NCBI GenBank assembly: GCA_947502355.1
Contig: CANMZP010000004.1
Location: 62,001-126,000 of the forward strand
Reading direction: 5' to 3'
Source: an uncultured Thalassotalea sp.
GTDB lineage: Bacteria > Pseudomonadota > Gammaproteobacteria > Enterobacterales > Alteromonadaceae
Length of the DNA stretch: 64,000 nucleotides
The position numbers were made by a program, and so were the translations under genes. Below, one piece after another: positions 45,254 through 54,484 of the stretch. Each line of letters begins with the position of its first letter. The first letter of the stretch is position 1. The notes under the pieces were generated by a model, which had not been told where the DNA came from, ran no database searches, and saw only the letters and a list, made by a program, of their open reading frames with translations.

Positions 45254-46042
45254 ATGTCTTTAGACACATGCTTAAGGGTTGATAAACAAAGCTTTGAACA
45301 GCTTTTAACAAAGCAATCGAGCACGCTGCTTTCATCAAGTACAGAGCAATTTGAAGAGACTTTACAACGGGTTGCCCAAGATGCCTTACAGTGGTTTGAC
45401 TTTGACCGGGCATCATTATTACCCAACAGAAACTCGGCCTATAACGAAGAAAAGGTGTTGTCGTTTTGTAAAGCCGGCATCGTCGATATTTTTTCAGTGG
45501 GCAAAAAGGTCAACCTGGCCCCTTATTTGAAGTTTATTGCCCACCGACAAACCCCTTTAGTGTTTAATAAGCAAGAAATCCAAGCATCCAATGTCGAAGT
45601 GTTGCAGCTGATGGCTAAGCAAGGAGTGGTTTGGCATTGTGTATTGCCACTTAAAATATTCGGTAAACAATGGGGCGCTATTGCCGCAGCACGCTTTTCT
45701 GAGCGCGGTGAAAGTATTGATAAGCAGCAGTTAGAACGGTTTAAATTACTTGGTGAAGTTTGGGCCTCTTATTGGCAATATGCCGTACTCAGTCGAAACG
45801 CACGGGTTGAACATGGGGTTAGCAAGCACACTCATAATGCCATTTCTTATTTGAGCTCTCGGCAAAAAGAAGTGCTTAGCCTGCTGGCTGCAGGCTTTAC
45901 CGCCAAGGAAGTGGCGAGTAAATTGTGCTTAAGCTCACGAACCGTTGAGTCACATAAATACAAAATAATGGACACCCTTGAGCTCAACTCTACTGCCCAA
46001 CTCATTCAATTTGCGGTAAGTAATGGGTTGATCGTCGGCTAA
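45254..46042 (+). CDS. GAF-like sensor LuxR family transcriptional regulator
   Basis: 262 aa. An N-terminal GAF-like region (about 25-180, with VVWHCVLPLKIFGKQWGAIAAARF) is followed by a LuxR helix-turn-helix: LSSRQKEVLSLLAAGFTAKE, SKLCLSSRTVESHKYKIMDTL. AAGGGGACTC precedes the ATG. Divergent from the sulfatase gene, so likely its regulator. The ligand is unknown, and there is no phosphoreceiver or autoinducer-binding domain. Confidence 0.92.
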   Translation: MSLDTCLRVDKQSFEQLLTKQSSTLLSSSTEQFEETLQRVAQDALQWFDFDRASLLPNRNSAYNEEKVLSFCKAGIVDIFSVGKKVNLAPYLKFIAHRQTPLVFNKQEIQASNVEVLQLMAKQGVVWHCVLPLKIFGKQWGAIAAARFSERGESIDKQQLERFKLLGEVWASYWQYAVLSRNARVEHGVSKHTHNAISYLSSRQKEVLSLLAAGFTAKEVASKLCLSSRTVESHKYKIMDTLELNSTAQLIQFAVSNGLIVG

Positions 46043-46216
46043 TCGTTAGCTGTGGTAATCGATGCCATGAAGCTTTATATTTCTTACTGACATCGTTTGC
46101 GTATTTTCCAAATAAAATCATGTCGCGTTAATTTTCATTAAAAAGTTCTTTACTTAAACCTTACTTGAGGTTTTATGATGATTTTCTTTTTTAAGAACAT
46201 CTAGGAGAATTGTAAC

Positions 46217-46642
46217 ATGATGAAATTGGAACATTTAAATTTAGTCGTTAGGGATTTGCAACGAACATTGCAATTTTACCAAGCCGCGTTTCCACACTGG
46301 AAAGTTCGTGGTAAGGGAGATGGCCAGTGGTATGGAACCTTCCGCCAATGGCTCCATTTTGGTGATGATTATCAATATCTAACGTTTAATGACAATGGCA
46401 CAGGTGAAAATCGAAACCTTGCCAGTCATCGCATGGGGTTGGCGCATTTTGCATTTGTCACTGATAACCTGAAAGGTGTTATTGATAGACTCGCTAAAGC
46501 CGGCTTTAAGGTTGATAAAATTGGTGCCAAAGCAACCTATCGTCGCAATTGTTACTTCATCGATCCAAATGGCTATGAAGTAGAATTTGTTGAATACCTT
46601 TCAGACGTACCTGCTGAAAGAAACTTATATGAGGCGAGTTAA
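46217..46642 (+). CDS. VOC family protein (glyoxalase fold)
   Basis: 141 aa, beginning KLEHLNLVVRDLQRTLQFYQ, the VOC start, and ending DPNGYEVEFVEYLS with the conserved Glu ligand position. The His in MKLEHLNLV and the Glu could bind metal. AGGAGAATTGTAAC precedes the first ATG. Overlaps the FMN reductase gene by one base (TAATG), so they are translationally coupled. Confidence 0.92.
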   Translation: MMKLEHLNLVVRDLQRTLQFYQAAFPHWKVRGKGDGQWYGTFRQWLHFGDDYQYLTFNDNGTGENRNLASHRMGLAHFAFVTDNLKGVIDRLAKAGFKVDKIGAKATYRRNCYFIDPNGYEVEFVEYLSDVPAERNLYEAS

Positions 46643-47136
46643 TGAAAACAGCCATCATTATTGGTACTAGCCGTGCCAACGGAAATACAAGTCAATTAGC
46701 GCGTTACGTAGCAAGTAAAGTCTGTGCTGATTATTTCAATCTCGCTGATTATAAAATTGAACCGTTTGATTATGATAATAACTATCATGACGATTTTAGT
46801 TCGCTGATCAAAAAACTACTGAGTTATGAGCAACTCATTTTCGCAACACCTATGTATTGGTACTCGGCGAGTGCACAAATGAAGTTATTCTTAGATAGAT
46901 TATCCGATTTGTTAAGCTTTGAACAAGACCAAGGCCGATTATTAAGAGGTAAAACGGTAGCCTTGTTAGCAACAGGGGCAGATACTCAGCCACCTGAGTG
47001 TTTTGAGCAAATGTTTTCCTTGACGTTCGCTTATTTAGGGATGAATTATAAGGGCATGGCGTATTGTAGTAGTCCCAATACTTTAAATTTAGCGACGCAG
47101 CAAGACAACATAGACACATTAATTAATGCGTTATAA
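46642..47136 (+). CDS. NAD(P)H-dependent FMN reductase / flavodoxin-like oxidoreductase
   Basis: 164 aa, flavodoxin-fold. The phosphate-binding loop is GTSRANGNTSQL, and the FMN segment ATPMYWYSASAQMKLFLDRL is the signature of this family (PMYW.S...K.F.DR). It reduces a flavin, quinone or other acceptor. Coupled by 1-nt overlap to the VOC gene; the pair may act on one xenobiotic or toxic aldehyde/quinone, which is inference. Confidence 0.92.
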   Translation: MKTAIIIGTSRANGNTSQLARYVASKVCADYFNLADYKIEPFDYDNNYHDDFSSLIKKLLSYEQLIFATPMYWYSASAQMKLFLDRLSDLLSFEQDQGRLLRGKTVALLATGADTQPPECFEQMFSLTFAYLGMNYKGMAYCSSPNTLNLATQQDNIDTLINAL

Positions 47137-47201
47137 TCCCCTCAACCAGTTGAATATTGGTCTTTTATATTCAAGACATTATTACAGCCTTAAAACAAAA
47201 A

Positions 47202-47236
47202 AACTTCTGCTAAACCAATGCCGCAGAAGTTTTTTA
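47202..47236. terminator. Bidirectional terminator between FMN reductase and glmS
   Basis: AACTTCTGC/GCAGAAGTT stem (12-nt loop) with A-run before and T-run after, between convergent genes. Confidence 0.9.
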
Positions 47237-47310
47237 TTGTTGAGTTCTAATCTTTATTGTGCGCCCACATTACTGTCCGACGACAATTAAGCAGTCTACA
47301 TTGCTTAAAA

Positions 47311-49158
47311 TTACTCAACCGTAACGGATTTCGCTAAGTTACGTGGTTGGTCAACGTCGGTACCTTTGATGATAGCAACGTAGTATGACAATAACTGCAA
47401 TGGTAATGTGTATACGATTGGCGCGATGATGTCATCACAATGCGGCACGTTAATGACTTTCATGGTGTCATCACTTTCAAAATGCGCATCATGATCGGCA
47501 AACACATACATTAAACCACCACGGGCACGGACTTCTTCAACGTTAGATTTTAACTTTTCAATTAAATCATTTTTTGGTGCAACGACAATAACCGGCATAT
47601 CCGCATCGATTAACGCTAATGGACCATGTTTTAGTTCACCAGCCGCGTAGGCTTCAGCGTGGATGTATGAAATCTCTTTTAACTTCAACGCACCTTCCAT
47701 CGCGATTGGGTACTGATCGCCACGACCTAGGAATAATGAGTGATGCTTGTCGGCAAAGTCTTCGGCTAGTGATTCGATGTCACCGGCTAATGACAACACT
47801 TCTTCAAGCTTGTTCGGCAGGCTCATTAAGGCCGCAACCATGGTGTTGTGCTTATCATCCGACATGTCTTTGTGTTGACCAATGGCAATGGTCATCATCA
47901 TTAAGCCCACTAACTGAGTGGTGAATGCTTTAGTCGAAGCAACACCAATTTCGGCACCCGCTTTCGTCATAAACGCTAAATCAGATTCACGAACTAACGA
48001 TGAGCCCGGTACGTTACAGATGCTTAAACTTGCGCGGTAACCTAAGTCTTTTGCCAAACGTAATGCCGCTAATGTATCGGCGGTTTCACCTGATTGTGAA
48101 ATGGTCACAATTAACGCATTCTTTGGTACGAATGATTTACGGTATCGAAACTCACTGGCGATTTCGACGTTACAGCTCACACCGGCGTGTGCTTCTAACC
48201 AGTAACGGGCAACCATACCTGAGTGGTATGAAGTACCACAGGCAATAATTTGAACGTGTTCAATGTCCTTGAAGATATCGTCAGCGTTTACGCCTTGTTC
48301 AGATGTACCAAATGCAGAGTTGGCAATTTTTCCAGACTCAAAACGACCTTCTAAAGTATTACGGATAGCGGTTGGTTGTTCGTAGGTTTCTTTAAGCATG
48401 TAGTGACGGAATTCACCTTTGTCACCAGCGTCATGGCTTACGTCTGCTTCTTTTATTTCACGTTCAACGCTAATGCCGTCTTTATCGAAGATGTTTACTT
48501 CAAATCGGGTGATTTCAGCAACGTCACCTTCTTCTAAAAAGGCAAAGCGACGCGTTACAGGTAAGAGCGCCATCATGTCAGATGCAAGGAAGTTTTCCCC
48601 TAAACCATAACCAATAACTAGTGGGCTACCTGAACGGGCTACGACTACGCGGTCTTTGTCGCGAGTATCCATAATGACCGTGCCGTACGCACCTTCAAAC
48701 TGTTTGGTTGCCGTTTGTACTGCTGACACCAATGTTTTATGGGTTTTTAATTCGTGGTGAACTAAATGAGCGATTACTTCGGTGTCGGTTTCTGACGTAA
48801 ACACATAGCCTAACGCTTTTAATTTGTCTTTTAGCTGTTGGTGGTTTTCGATAATGCCATTATGCACGACGGCAATGGTGTTATCACTTACGTGTGGGTG
48901 AGCGTTTGCTTCACTTGGCACACCGTGGGTTGCCCAACGTGTATGCGCAATACCGGTACCACCGGTTAATGGTTGGTTAGCAAGCGCCGTTGCTAATTCT
49001 TGCACTTTACCCAAACGACGTAAGCGTTGTAATTGATTGTCATTACTGATCACCGCAACACCGGCTGAATCATAACCACGATATTCAAGGCGACGAAGGC
49101 CTTCTACTAAAATGTCTGCTACATCACGTTGTGCTACAGCACCTACTATTCCACACAT
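47311..49158 (-). CDS. glmS: Glutamine-fructose-6-phosphate transaminase (isomerizing)
   Basis: First enzyme of UDP-GlcNAc synthesis: fructose-6-P plus glutamine gives glucosamine-6-P. 615 aa (E. coli 609). Cys1 nucleophile after Met removal ([11 protein letters not shown]), the glutaminase motifs [18 protein letters not shown] and HNGIIENH, then two SIS sugar-isomerase domains ([38 protein letters not shown]) and the C-terminal LAKSVTVE. Preceded by the DeoR-type regulator 40 nt upstream. Confidence 0.98.
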   Translation of the reverse strand: MCGIVGAVAQRDVADILVEGLRRLEYRGYDSAGVAVISNDNQLQRLRRLGKVQELATALANQPLTGGTGIAHTRWATHGVPSEANAHPHVSDNTIAVVHNGIIENHQQLKDKLKALGYVFTSETDTEVIAHLVHHELKTHKTLVSAVQTATKQFEGAYGTVIMDTRDKDRVVVARSGSPLVIGYGLGENFLASDMMALLPVTRRFAFLEEGDVAEITRFEVNIFDKDGISVEREIKEADVSHDAGDKGEFRHYMLKETYEQPTAIRNTLEGRFESGKIANSAFGTSEQGVNADDIFKDIEHVQIIACGTSYHSGMVARYWLEAHAGVSCNVEIASEFRYRKSFVPKNALIVTISQSGETADTLAALRLAKDLGYRASLSICNVPGSSLVRESDLAFMTKAGAEIGVASTKAFTTQLVGLMMMTIAIGQHKDMSDDKHNTMVAALMSLPNKLEEVLSLAGDIESLAEDFADKHHSLFLGRGDQYPIAMEGALKLKEISYIHAEAYAAGELKHGPLALIDADMPVIVVAPKNDLIEKLKSNVEEVRARGGLMYVFADHDAHFESDDTMKVINVPHCDDIIAPIVYTLPLQLLSYYVAIIKGTDVDQPRNLAKSVTVE

Positions 49159-49198
49159 AATTATACCTTTTAAATGTCCGTATTCTGTTTTTGCTAAA

Positions 49199-49972
49199 TT
49201 ATTCAGTCACGTTGGCGCATATCAAATTAATGCCCAACGCGGATATTTTGTCTTGTAGAGCTTGTGATAGTTGGTTGTCGGTAATTAGGGTATCGACAGA
49301 CGACCACGGCAGCTCTAAATTTGGGATCTTGCGATCGATTTTTTCGGATTCCACCACCACAATGACTTCGCGAGCCACTTCGCTCATCACTCGGGATAAG
49401 CCGATTAATTCATTAAAGGTGGTGGTGCCTCGTTCAATGTCGATACCATCGGCACCGATAAATAATTGGTCGAAGTCATATGATCTTAGAACCAATTCCG
49501 CCACTTTGCCTTGAAATGCTTCCGAACTAGCGTCCCAAGTGCCGCCAGTCATCAATAAAGTCGGCTCATTTTCAAGCTCATGCAGGGCATTGGCGATGGA
49601 TAAAGAATTGGTCATCACCACCAAGCCTTTCTTTTGACTTAAGTGCGGGATCATCGCGGCGGTTGTTCTGCCGCTGTCGATGATAATGCGATTGTGCTCG
49701 CGCACATGGGCAGCGGCTACTTCGGCAATGGCTAACTTTTGTTTTGAAACTTTTTCACTGTGCTCAAGGTTAGTGATCTCTTGTGGCAGGGCAATGGCAC
49801 CACCATATTTACGTAACAATAAGCCGCTTTTTTCCAAAGATGATAGATCTTTTCGGATGGTAACTTCCGATGTTTCAAACTCTTCGGCTAATTCATCCAC
49901 ACTCACTTCACCCTGGCTGGCCAGTTTTGTAAGAATGTTGTGACGTCTTTGTTGCGTATTTCTCTTGGTCAT
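49199..49972 (-). CDS. DeoR/GlpR family transcriptional regulator
   Basis: 257 aa. The N-terminal helix-turn-helix ([20 protein letters not shown] … [19 protein letters not shown]) is typical of the DeoR family, followed by the sugar-phosphate sensing domain ([31 protein letters not shown]). Placed immediately before glmS and with a short gap, it probably senses an amino-sugar phosphate and regulates amino-sugar metabolism, a context seen in other marine gammas. TTTCG repeats upstream are likely its operator, suggesting autoregulation. Confidence 0.93.
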   Translation of the reverse strand: MTKRNTQQRRHNILTKLASQGEVSVDELAEEFETSEVTIRKDLSSLEKSGLLLRKYGGAIALPQEITNLEHSEKVSKQKLAIAEVAAAHVREHNRIIIDSGRTTAAMIPHLSQKKGLVVMTNSLSIANALHELENEPTLLMTGGTWDASSEAFQGKVAELVLRSYDFDQLFIGADGIDIERGTTTFNELIGLSRVMSEVAREVIVVVESEKIDRKIPNLELPWSSVDTLITDNQLSQALQDKISALGINLICANVTE

Positions 49973-49980
49973 GAGCTGCT

Positions 49981-50036
49981 TTTCGCTTTATATTTCACTT
50001 TGTTTCGTTTGTTGCTTTATAAGTTTCGTTTCGAAA
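49981..50036. promoter_or_regulatory. TTTCG-repeat operator region upstream of the DeoR-type gene
   Basis: TTTCGCTTT at 49981, TTTCACTTT at 49993, TTTCGTTTG at 50003, TTTCG at 50024 and again at 50029, spaced about one or two helix turns (12, 10, 21, 5). Such TTTCG-type repeats are typical of DeoR-family operators. Confidence 0.55.
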
Positions 50037-50118
50037 GTTGCGAGATTAAACCAAAACTTAGAGTAAAAATCAAATTTCTTTGCTACAAATCAGCCAAAAT
50101 GTTAAATTATTGCGCAAA

Positions 50119-50130
50119 TTGTATATACAA
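50119..50130. promoter_or_regulatory. HutC-type operator upstream of hutG-hutF
   Basis: The perfect palindrome TTGTATATACAA, 61 nt before the hutG ATG, agrees with the TGTATATACA core reported for HutC repressors of histidine utilisation genes. No hutC is seen in this window. Confidence 0.7.
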
Positions 50131-50191
50131 CTTGCCTTGCTAAGGTGTTTTCTTAGTCGTGAGGTGGGTTTTTTAGGTAGTAGAACATTTT

Positions 50192-50980
50192 ATGACAAAG
50201 CAAAGTTACACGCTTATTAAAGGTCGAATTCCTTTATTAATCAGTATGCCGCACAATGGTACTCAGATCCCCGATCACATCAAAGCCGTAATGACCGAAT
50301 CCGGTTTGCAGGTTACCGACACTGACTGGTGTATGGACAAGCTTTATGATTTTGCCGTTGAGCTTGGTGCCTATATTTTGATGCCCAAATACAATCGCTA
50401 TGTTATTGATTTGAATCGTGAACCAAATGGTGTCGATTTATACCCAGGGGCGCAAAGTACCGAGTTGTGTCCAACCAGCAGCTTCGCTTTTCAGCCCTTA
50501 TATAAAGATGGCCAACAACCTACTGAACAAGAAATAAAAAGTCGTGTAGCGCACTACTGGCAACCTTATCACAGCGCAATTAGCCAAACGTTACATGCTT
50601 TGCGTGATGAGTTTGGTCAGGCGGTATTGCTTGAAGCGCATTCAATCGCATCGCATGTGCCTCGTTTTTTTGACGGTCAATTACCGGATTTTAATTTTGG
50701 CACCAACGATGGCGTAAGCTGTGCGGGCAAGATGATTAACGCCGTAGAAGCCATCGACTTTGCTCCGTATTCGCAAGTAACCAATGGTCGTTTCAAAGGG
50801 GGTTACATTACCCGAGCATACGCCGATGTCGAACACCATATTCATACCTTGCAGTTAGAGCTTTCGCAGCATACCTATATGGATGAAGAGAGTTTGACCT
50901 ACAATGAAGAGAAAGCAGCACAGGTGAAAGTAAAGCTGCAGCAATTGGTTGAAACCTTAGCGGAGTTTGCGAAAGGATAA
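50192..50980 (+). CDS. hutG: N-formylglutamate deformylase HutG
   Basis: Last step of the five-step histidine degradation pathway: N-formylglutamate to glutamate and formate. 262 aa of the N-formylglutamate amidohydrolase family: ISMPHNGTQIPDH, DTDWCMDKLYDFA, the DLNREPNG signature, LLEAHSIAS and the RFKGGYITRAY segment. It lies 2 nt before hutF, an operon. The upstream HutC-type operator points to induction by urocanate. Confidence 0.95.
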   Translation: MTKQSYTLIKGRIPLLISMPHNGTQIPDHIKAVMTESGLQVTDTDWCMDKLYDFAVELGAYILMPKYNRYVIDLNREPNGVDLYPGAQSTELCPTSSFAFQPLYKDGQQPTEQEIKSRVAHYWQPYHSAISQTLHALRDEFGQAVLLEAHSIASHVPRFFDGQLPDFNFGTNDGVSCAGKMINAVEAIDFAPYSQVTNGRFKGGYITRAYADVEHHIHTLQLELSQHTYMDEESLTYNEEKAAQVKVKLQQLVETLAEFAKG

Positions 50981-50982
50981 TT

Positions 50983-52362
50983 ATGATGACCGTAAAACTA
51001 TACGCCGAAAATATACTGCTAGAGTCGGGGTGGCAGAGCAATAAAACCCTACATATTATTGATGGCATCGTTAGTGACATTACAGATGGTCAAGATAATG
51101 ACGCCTACGTTGCCAATGGTCCGGTTATTCCGGGCATGGTGAACTGTCACTCGCATGCTTTTCAGCGCGGCTTTGCGGGCTTTTCAGAGCAAGGCAGTGA
51201 CAGCAAAGACAGCTTTTGGACATGGCGCCAAATCATGTACCAATTTAAAGACAATATTACCCCAGAGCAGGCGCAAACCATTGCCAGTCAACTTTACATT
51301 GAAATGCTTAAAGCGGGTTACACCCGAGTGGCGGAGTTTCATTACTTGCATCATGATAAAGACGGGCAGAACTATGGGCAGCTCGCCCAAATGGCGCAAT
51401 CCATCTTTTCTGCCGCCCAACTTAGCGGAATTGGTTTAACCTTATTGCCAGTGTTATACCGTTTTAGTGGCTTTGGGCCATTGGAGCCAAACGATGGGCA
51501 AAAGCGATTTATCAATTCTAGCGAGCAATTTAACCAGTTGGTTAGTGATTGTGTGGCGATTGCCAAAACGCAGGACAATTGCAATGTTGGTATTGCACCA
51601 CATTCCTTACGAGCAGTAGATAAAGATTCATTACTGAGCGCCGTAAATCATGTGCGATCATTGGATGCGAAAGCGCCCATTCATATTCACATTAGTGAGC
51701 AGTTGAAAGAAGTGGACGATTGCCTCGCACACTTCGGACAACGCCCCGTGCAATGGTTGCTTAATAATATGGAGCTTGATCAGCACTGGTGTCTGATCCA
51801 CGCCACTCACATTAATGCTGAGGAAGTCACGGGCATTATTGAAAGTAAAGCCATTGCTGGTATTTGCCCAACCACGGAAGCAAATTTGGGCGATGGTATT
51901 TTTCCAACCGCCGAATTTATGGAGCAGGGCGGGCAAGTTGCCATTGGCTCCGATAGCCACATAAGTGTCTCGGCAGTAGAAGAGCTACGCTTGTTAGAAT
52001 ACGCACAACGCTTGATTAAACAGCAACGTGCAGTGCTAGCAAGTAAGCAAACGCCATCGGTTGGTCAGCACTTGTGGCAACACACGGCGAAAGCGGGCGC
52101 ATTAAGTACTAGCAGTAATACCGGAGAAATTGCCATAGGTAAACAGGCTGATTTAGTGGTGATAAACCCTCAGAAAAGCCAGCTATTTGCTAATCAAAAT
52201 AAATTCTTATTGGATTCTATGGTTTTTGCCAGTCAGCAAAGTTTTGTTCGTGATGTGATGGTCAATGGTCATTGGGTTATCACCAATGGTGAGCACATTA
52301 GCGATCTGGAAATTGAACAACAATTTGCGGCTACTTTGCGAGAATTAGCGAGTAACTGCTAA
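50983..52362 (+). CDS. hutF: Formimidoylglutamate deiminase HutF
   Basis: Amidohydrolase superfamily, 459 aa, releasing ammonia from N-formimidoyl-glutamate to give the HutG substrate. Metal ligands: NCHSHAFQRG (HxH), His in HIHISEQ, IHATHI and the Asp of IGSDSHISVSAVEEL. Starts with two consecutive Met codons after AAAGGA; the first is used here. With hutG it makes up the deiminase/deformylase branch rather than the direct HutE-type formamide route. hutH, hutU and hutI are not in the window. Confidence 0.95.
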   Translation: MMTVKLYAENILLESGWQSNKTLHIIDGIVSDITDGQDNDAYVANGPVIPGMVNCHSHAFQRGFAGFSEQGSDSKDSFWTWRQIMYQFKDNITPEQAQTIASQLYIEMLKAGYTRVAEFHYLHHDKDGQNYGQLAQMAQSIFSAAQLSGIGLTLLPVLYRFSGFGPLEPNDGQKRFINSSEQFNQLVSDCVAIAKTQDNCNVGIAPHSLRAVDKDSLLSAVNHVRSLDAKAPIHIHISEQLKEVDDCLAHFGQRPVQWLLNNMELDQHWCLIHATHINAEEVTGIIESKAIAGICPTTEANLGDGIFPTAEFMEQGGQVAIGSDSHISVSAVEELRLLEYAQRLIKQQRAVLASKQTPSVGQHLWQHTAKAGALSTSSNTGEIAIGKQADLVVINPQKSQLFANQNKFLLDSMVFASQQSFVRDVMVNGHWVITNGEHISDLEIEQQFAATLRELASNC

Positions 52363-52385
52363 GTAACCGTTGAGTAATAACGCTC

Positions 52386-52409
52386 ACAGCGTATTAAAAA
52401 ATACGCTGT
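52386..52409. terminator. Hairpin between convergent hutF and a hypothetical gene
   Basis: ACAGCGTATT/AATACGCTGT stem with a 4-nt A loop, beginning 24 nt past the hutF stop and overlapping the end of the convergent gene. The T-run on the plus strand is several bases away, so efficiency is uncertain. Confidence 0.65.
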
Positions 52410-52750
52410 TGGCTGATTTTTTCACATACTTGATCCACTTGTATATCACGCATTTGTGGATTGCGCTTGGTGGTACCACAGTAGGTTTTATTAAATTCTT
52501 TTAAGTCACTTCGTGATTCCACCAAGGTCTCAAGGTACGCAACCTCGGCTTTGGTAAATTTTTGCATGTCTTTTTGCATCGCTGATAGCAGCTTTTTCGG
52601 GCTCACCCGAGCCTTTGTATCAAAGGTTTCATTAAATAGCTCGTCGGCATTTTCTTTTTGCTCAGCAACCCATTTGTTTACATCTTCATTGGGATAAAAG
52701 TGTAAATAGACGGCCGCGGCGACAACGATAATCAGTAAATTTTTGAACAT
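52394..52750 (-). CDS. Hypothetical membrane-anchored protein
   Basis: 118 aa from the ATG at 52750, which follows GAGCGGG; an upstream in-frame start would be atypical. One N-terminal membrane segment (FKNLLIIVVAAAVYLHFYP) is followed by a soluble helical domain with two Cys (NKTYCGTTK…VDQVCEKI) that could pair if periplasmic. No family recognised. Convergent with hutF. Confidence 0.75.
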   Translation of the reverse strand: MFKNLLIIVVAAAVYLHFYPNEDVNKWVAEQKENADELFNETFDTKARVSPKKLLSAMQKDMQKFTKAEVAYLETLVESRSDLKEFNKTYCGTTKRNPQMRDIQVDQVCEKISQQRIF

Positions 52751-52936
52751 AACCCGCTCTTTTTTGTTGAAAAACAACCCTTTGATCAAATAATAGCATG
52801 AATAGGGTATAACTAAAGTTGTAAATGAACTGTGGTTTTTTGTAATTGTTATTCTATATCATACTATTGGCTAATTTCTTTGATATTATGTAACAGTCAT
52901 AATAGAACGATAAATTACGCTCAGGGTATTCACGTA

Positions 52937-54436
52937 ATGGAAGAGAATAAAATCAATAATGCCAAAGCCATCGCTTTGGCTAAAGCGAAAGAAAGAGCGA
53001 AAGCCAAAGCAAAAACAACGACCGCTAAAACGATTCCGGTTAAAAACATTAAAATTGAAAAGCCACAAGCGGATGTAGCTCGACAATATAGCCCTCGTGA
53101 TCAAATTTACGTTCGTAAAGTAAGCGGTTTTTTTCAGGCTCTCAGACGCAAAATGAACCTGTTTTTTATGCTAGGTTTTGCCCTAATTCCATGGATTAAT
53201 TTTAATGGTCAGCAAGCCATATTATTTGATGTTGGCGATCAGCGTTTTAATATTTTCGCCCTAACGTTATGGCCTCAAGATTTAACCCTGCTTGCTTGGG
53301 TGTTTATCATACTGGCGTTTTCCTTATTTTTCGTAACCACTTTCCTCGGCCGTGTCTGGTGTGGCTATTTATGCCCGCAAACCGTATGGACCTTTATTTT
53401 TATGTGGTTTGAGGAAAAAATTGAGGGCAGTGCCAACCAACGTAAAAAGCTCGACCAACAACCGATGAATGCCAGCAAATTCCAAAAGAAAACGTTAAAA
53501 CATATCTGTTGGTTGCTGTTTTCATTGCTTACCTCTATCACCTTTATTGGCTTCTTTGTGCCAATGCGCGAGCTTATCGTTGATTTAGTTACCTTTAATG
53601 CCTCAGTAACCGTGACCTTATGGATCGTCTTCTTTACCTTTTGTACTTATGGAAATGCCGGCTGGATGCGCGAAATTATGTGTTTGCATATGTGTCCTTA
53701 CGCTCGTTTTCAATCGGCGATGTTTGATCAAAATACCTTAACGGTTTCTTACGACACCGCTCGTGGTGAAAACCGAGGTCGACGCAGCCGTAAAGCCGAT
53801 CCAAAAGAATTGGGACTTGGCGATTGTATTGATTGCAGCTTGTGTGTTGAGGTTTGTCCTACCGGCATCGATATCCGTAACGGCCTACAATACGAGTGCA
53901 TTAACTGTGGTGCATGTGTGGATGCCTGTAATGAAGTGATGGTAAAAATGAACTACCCAACCAACCTCATTAGTTACACCACAGAAACGGCTCTTAAAGG
54001 TAAAAAGGTTAAAATCCTGCGTCCGAAACTCTTTATGTATGCGGTTGTTTTAGTGGTGATGTATGGTTTCTTTACCGCCAACCTTGCGACGCGAGTGCCA
54101 TTACAGTTAGACATTATTCGTGATCGAAATACCCTAGCGCGTGAGAATATTGATGGCTTTATTGAAAATGTTTATACCTTAAAGATTTTAAATAAATCAC
54201 AGCACACCAGCACCTATAAGATCCATGTAGAAGGCTTAAAAGACTATACATGGCAAGGTCAGCAACAAGTGACTGTTGATGGCGCGAAAATTTCGACCAT
54301 TGCCATCAGTGTTGCTGTCGACCCATATGAACTAGAAGATTATAAAACCGAAATTGATTTTGTTATTCAACAAATTGAACCAAAAGATAATGACGTTATC
54401 TTAAAGCAAGAGAGTGTGTTCTTTAATAAGCGTTAA
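52937..54436 (+). CDS. ccoG: Cytochrome c oxidase accessory protein CcoG (FixG-like)
   Basis: 499 aa; an integral membrane iron-sulfur protein assisting copper handling for cbb3 oxidase assembly. Five or six hydrophobic segments, the RVWCGYLCPQTVWTF motif, the CLHMCPYARFQ segment, and two ferredoxin clusters (CIDCSLCVEVCPTG; CINCGACVDACNEV). The C-terminal domain is periplasmic and Ig-like. I start at ATG 52937, which follows AGGG; a longer frame from 52832 adds a non-conserved leader. Residues 8-30 are an unusual Ala/Lys-rich tract. No ccoNOPQ genes are nearby. Confidence 0.95.
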   Translation: MEENKINNAKAIALAKAKERAKAKAKTTTAKTIPVKNIKIEKPQADVARQYSPRDQIYVRKVSGFFQALRRKMNLFFMLGFALIPWINFNGQQAILFDVGDQRFNIFALTLWPQDLTLLAWVFIILAFSLFFVTTFLGRVWCGYLCPQTVWTFIFMWFEEKIEGSANQRKKLDQQPMNASKFQKKTLKHICWLLFSLLTSITFIGFFVPMRELIVDLVTFNASVTVTLWIVFFTFCTYGNAGWMREIMCLHMCPYARFQSAMFDQNTLTVSYDTARGENRGRRSRKADPKELGLGDCIDCSLCVEVCPTGIDIRNGLQYECINCGACVDACNEVMVKMNYPTNLISYTTETALKGKKVKILRPKLFMYAVVLVVMYGFFTANLATRVPLQLDIIRDRNTLARENIDGFIENVYTLKILNKSQHTSTYKIHVEGLKDYTWQGQQQVTVDGAKISTIAISVAVDPYELEDYKTEIDFVIQQIEPKDNDVILKQESVFFNKR

Positions 54437-54484
54437 AGATGATACACTGTCTTCTTATTAGTTAACTTATAATAGATATCGTTA

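Noticed and set aside
49159-49198. glmS ribozyme-riboswitch
   Set aside because: The gap before glmS is only 40 bp and lies within the DeoR-glmS operon; this riboswitch is a Gram-positive feature and no matching structure is possible here.
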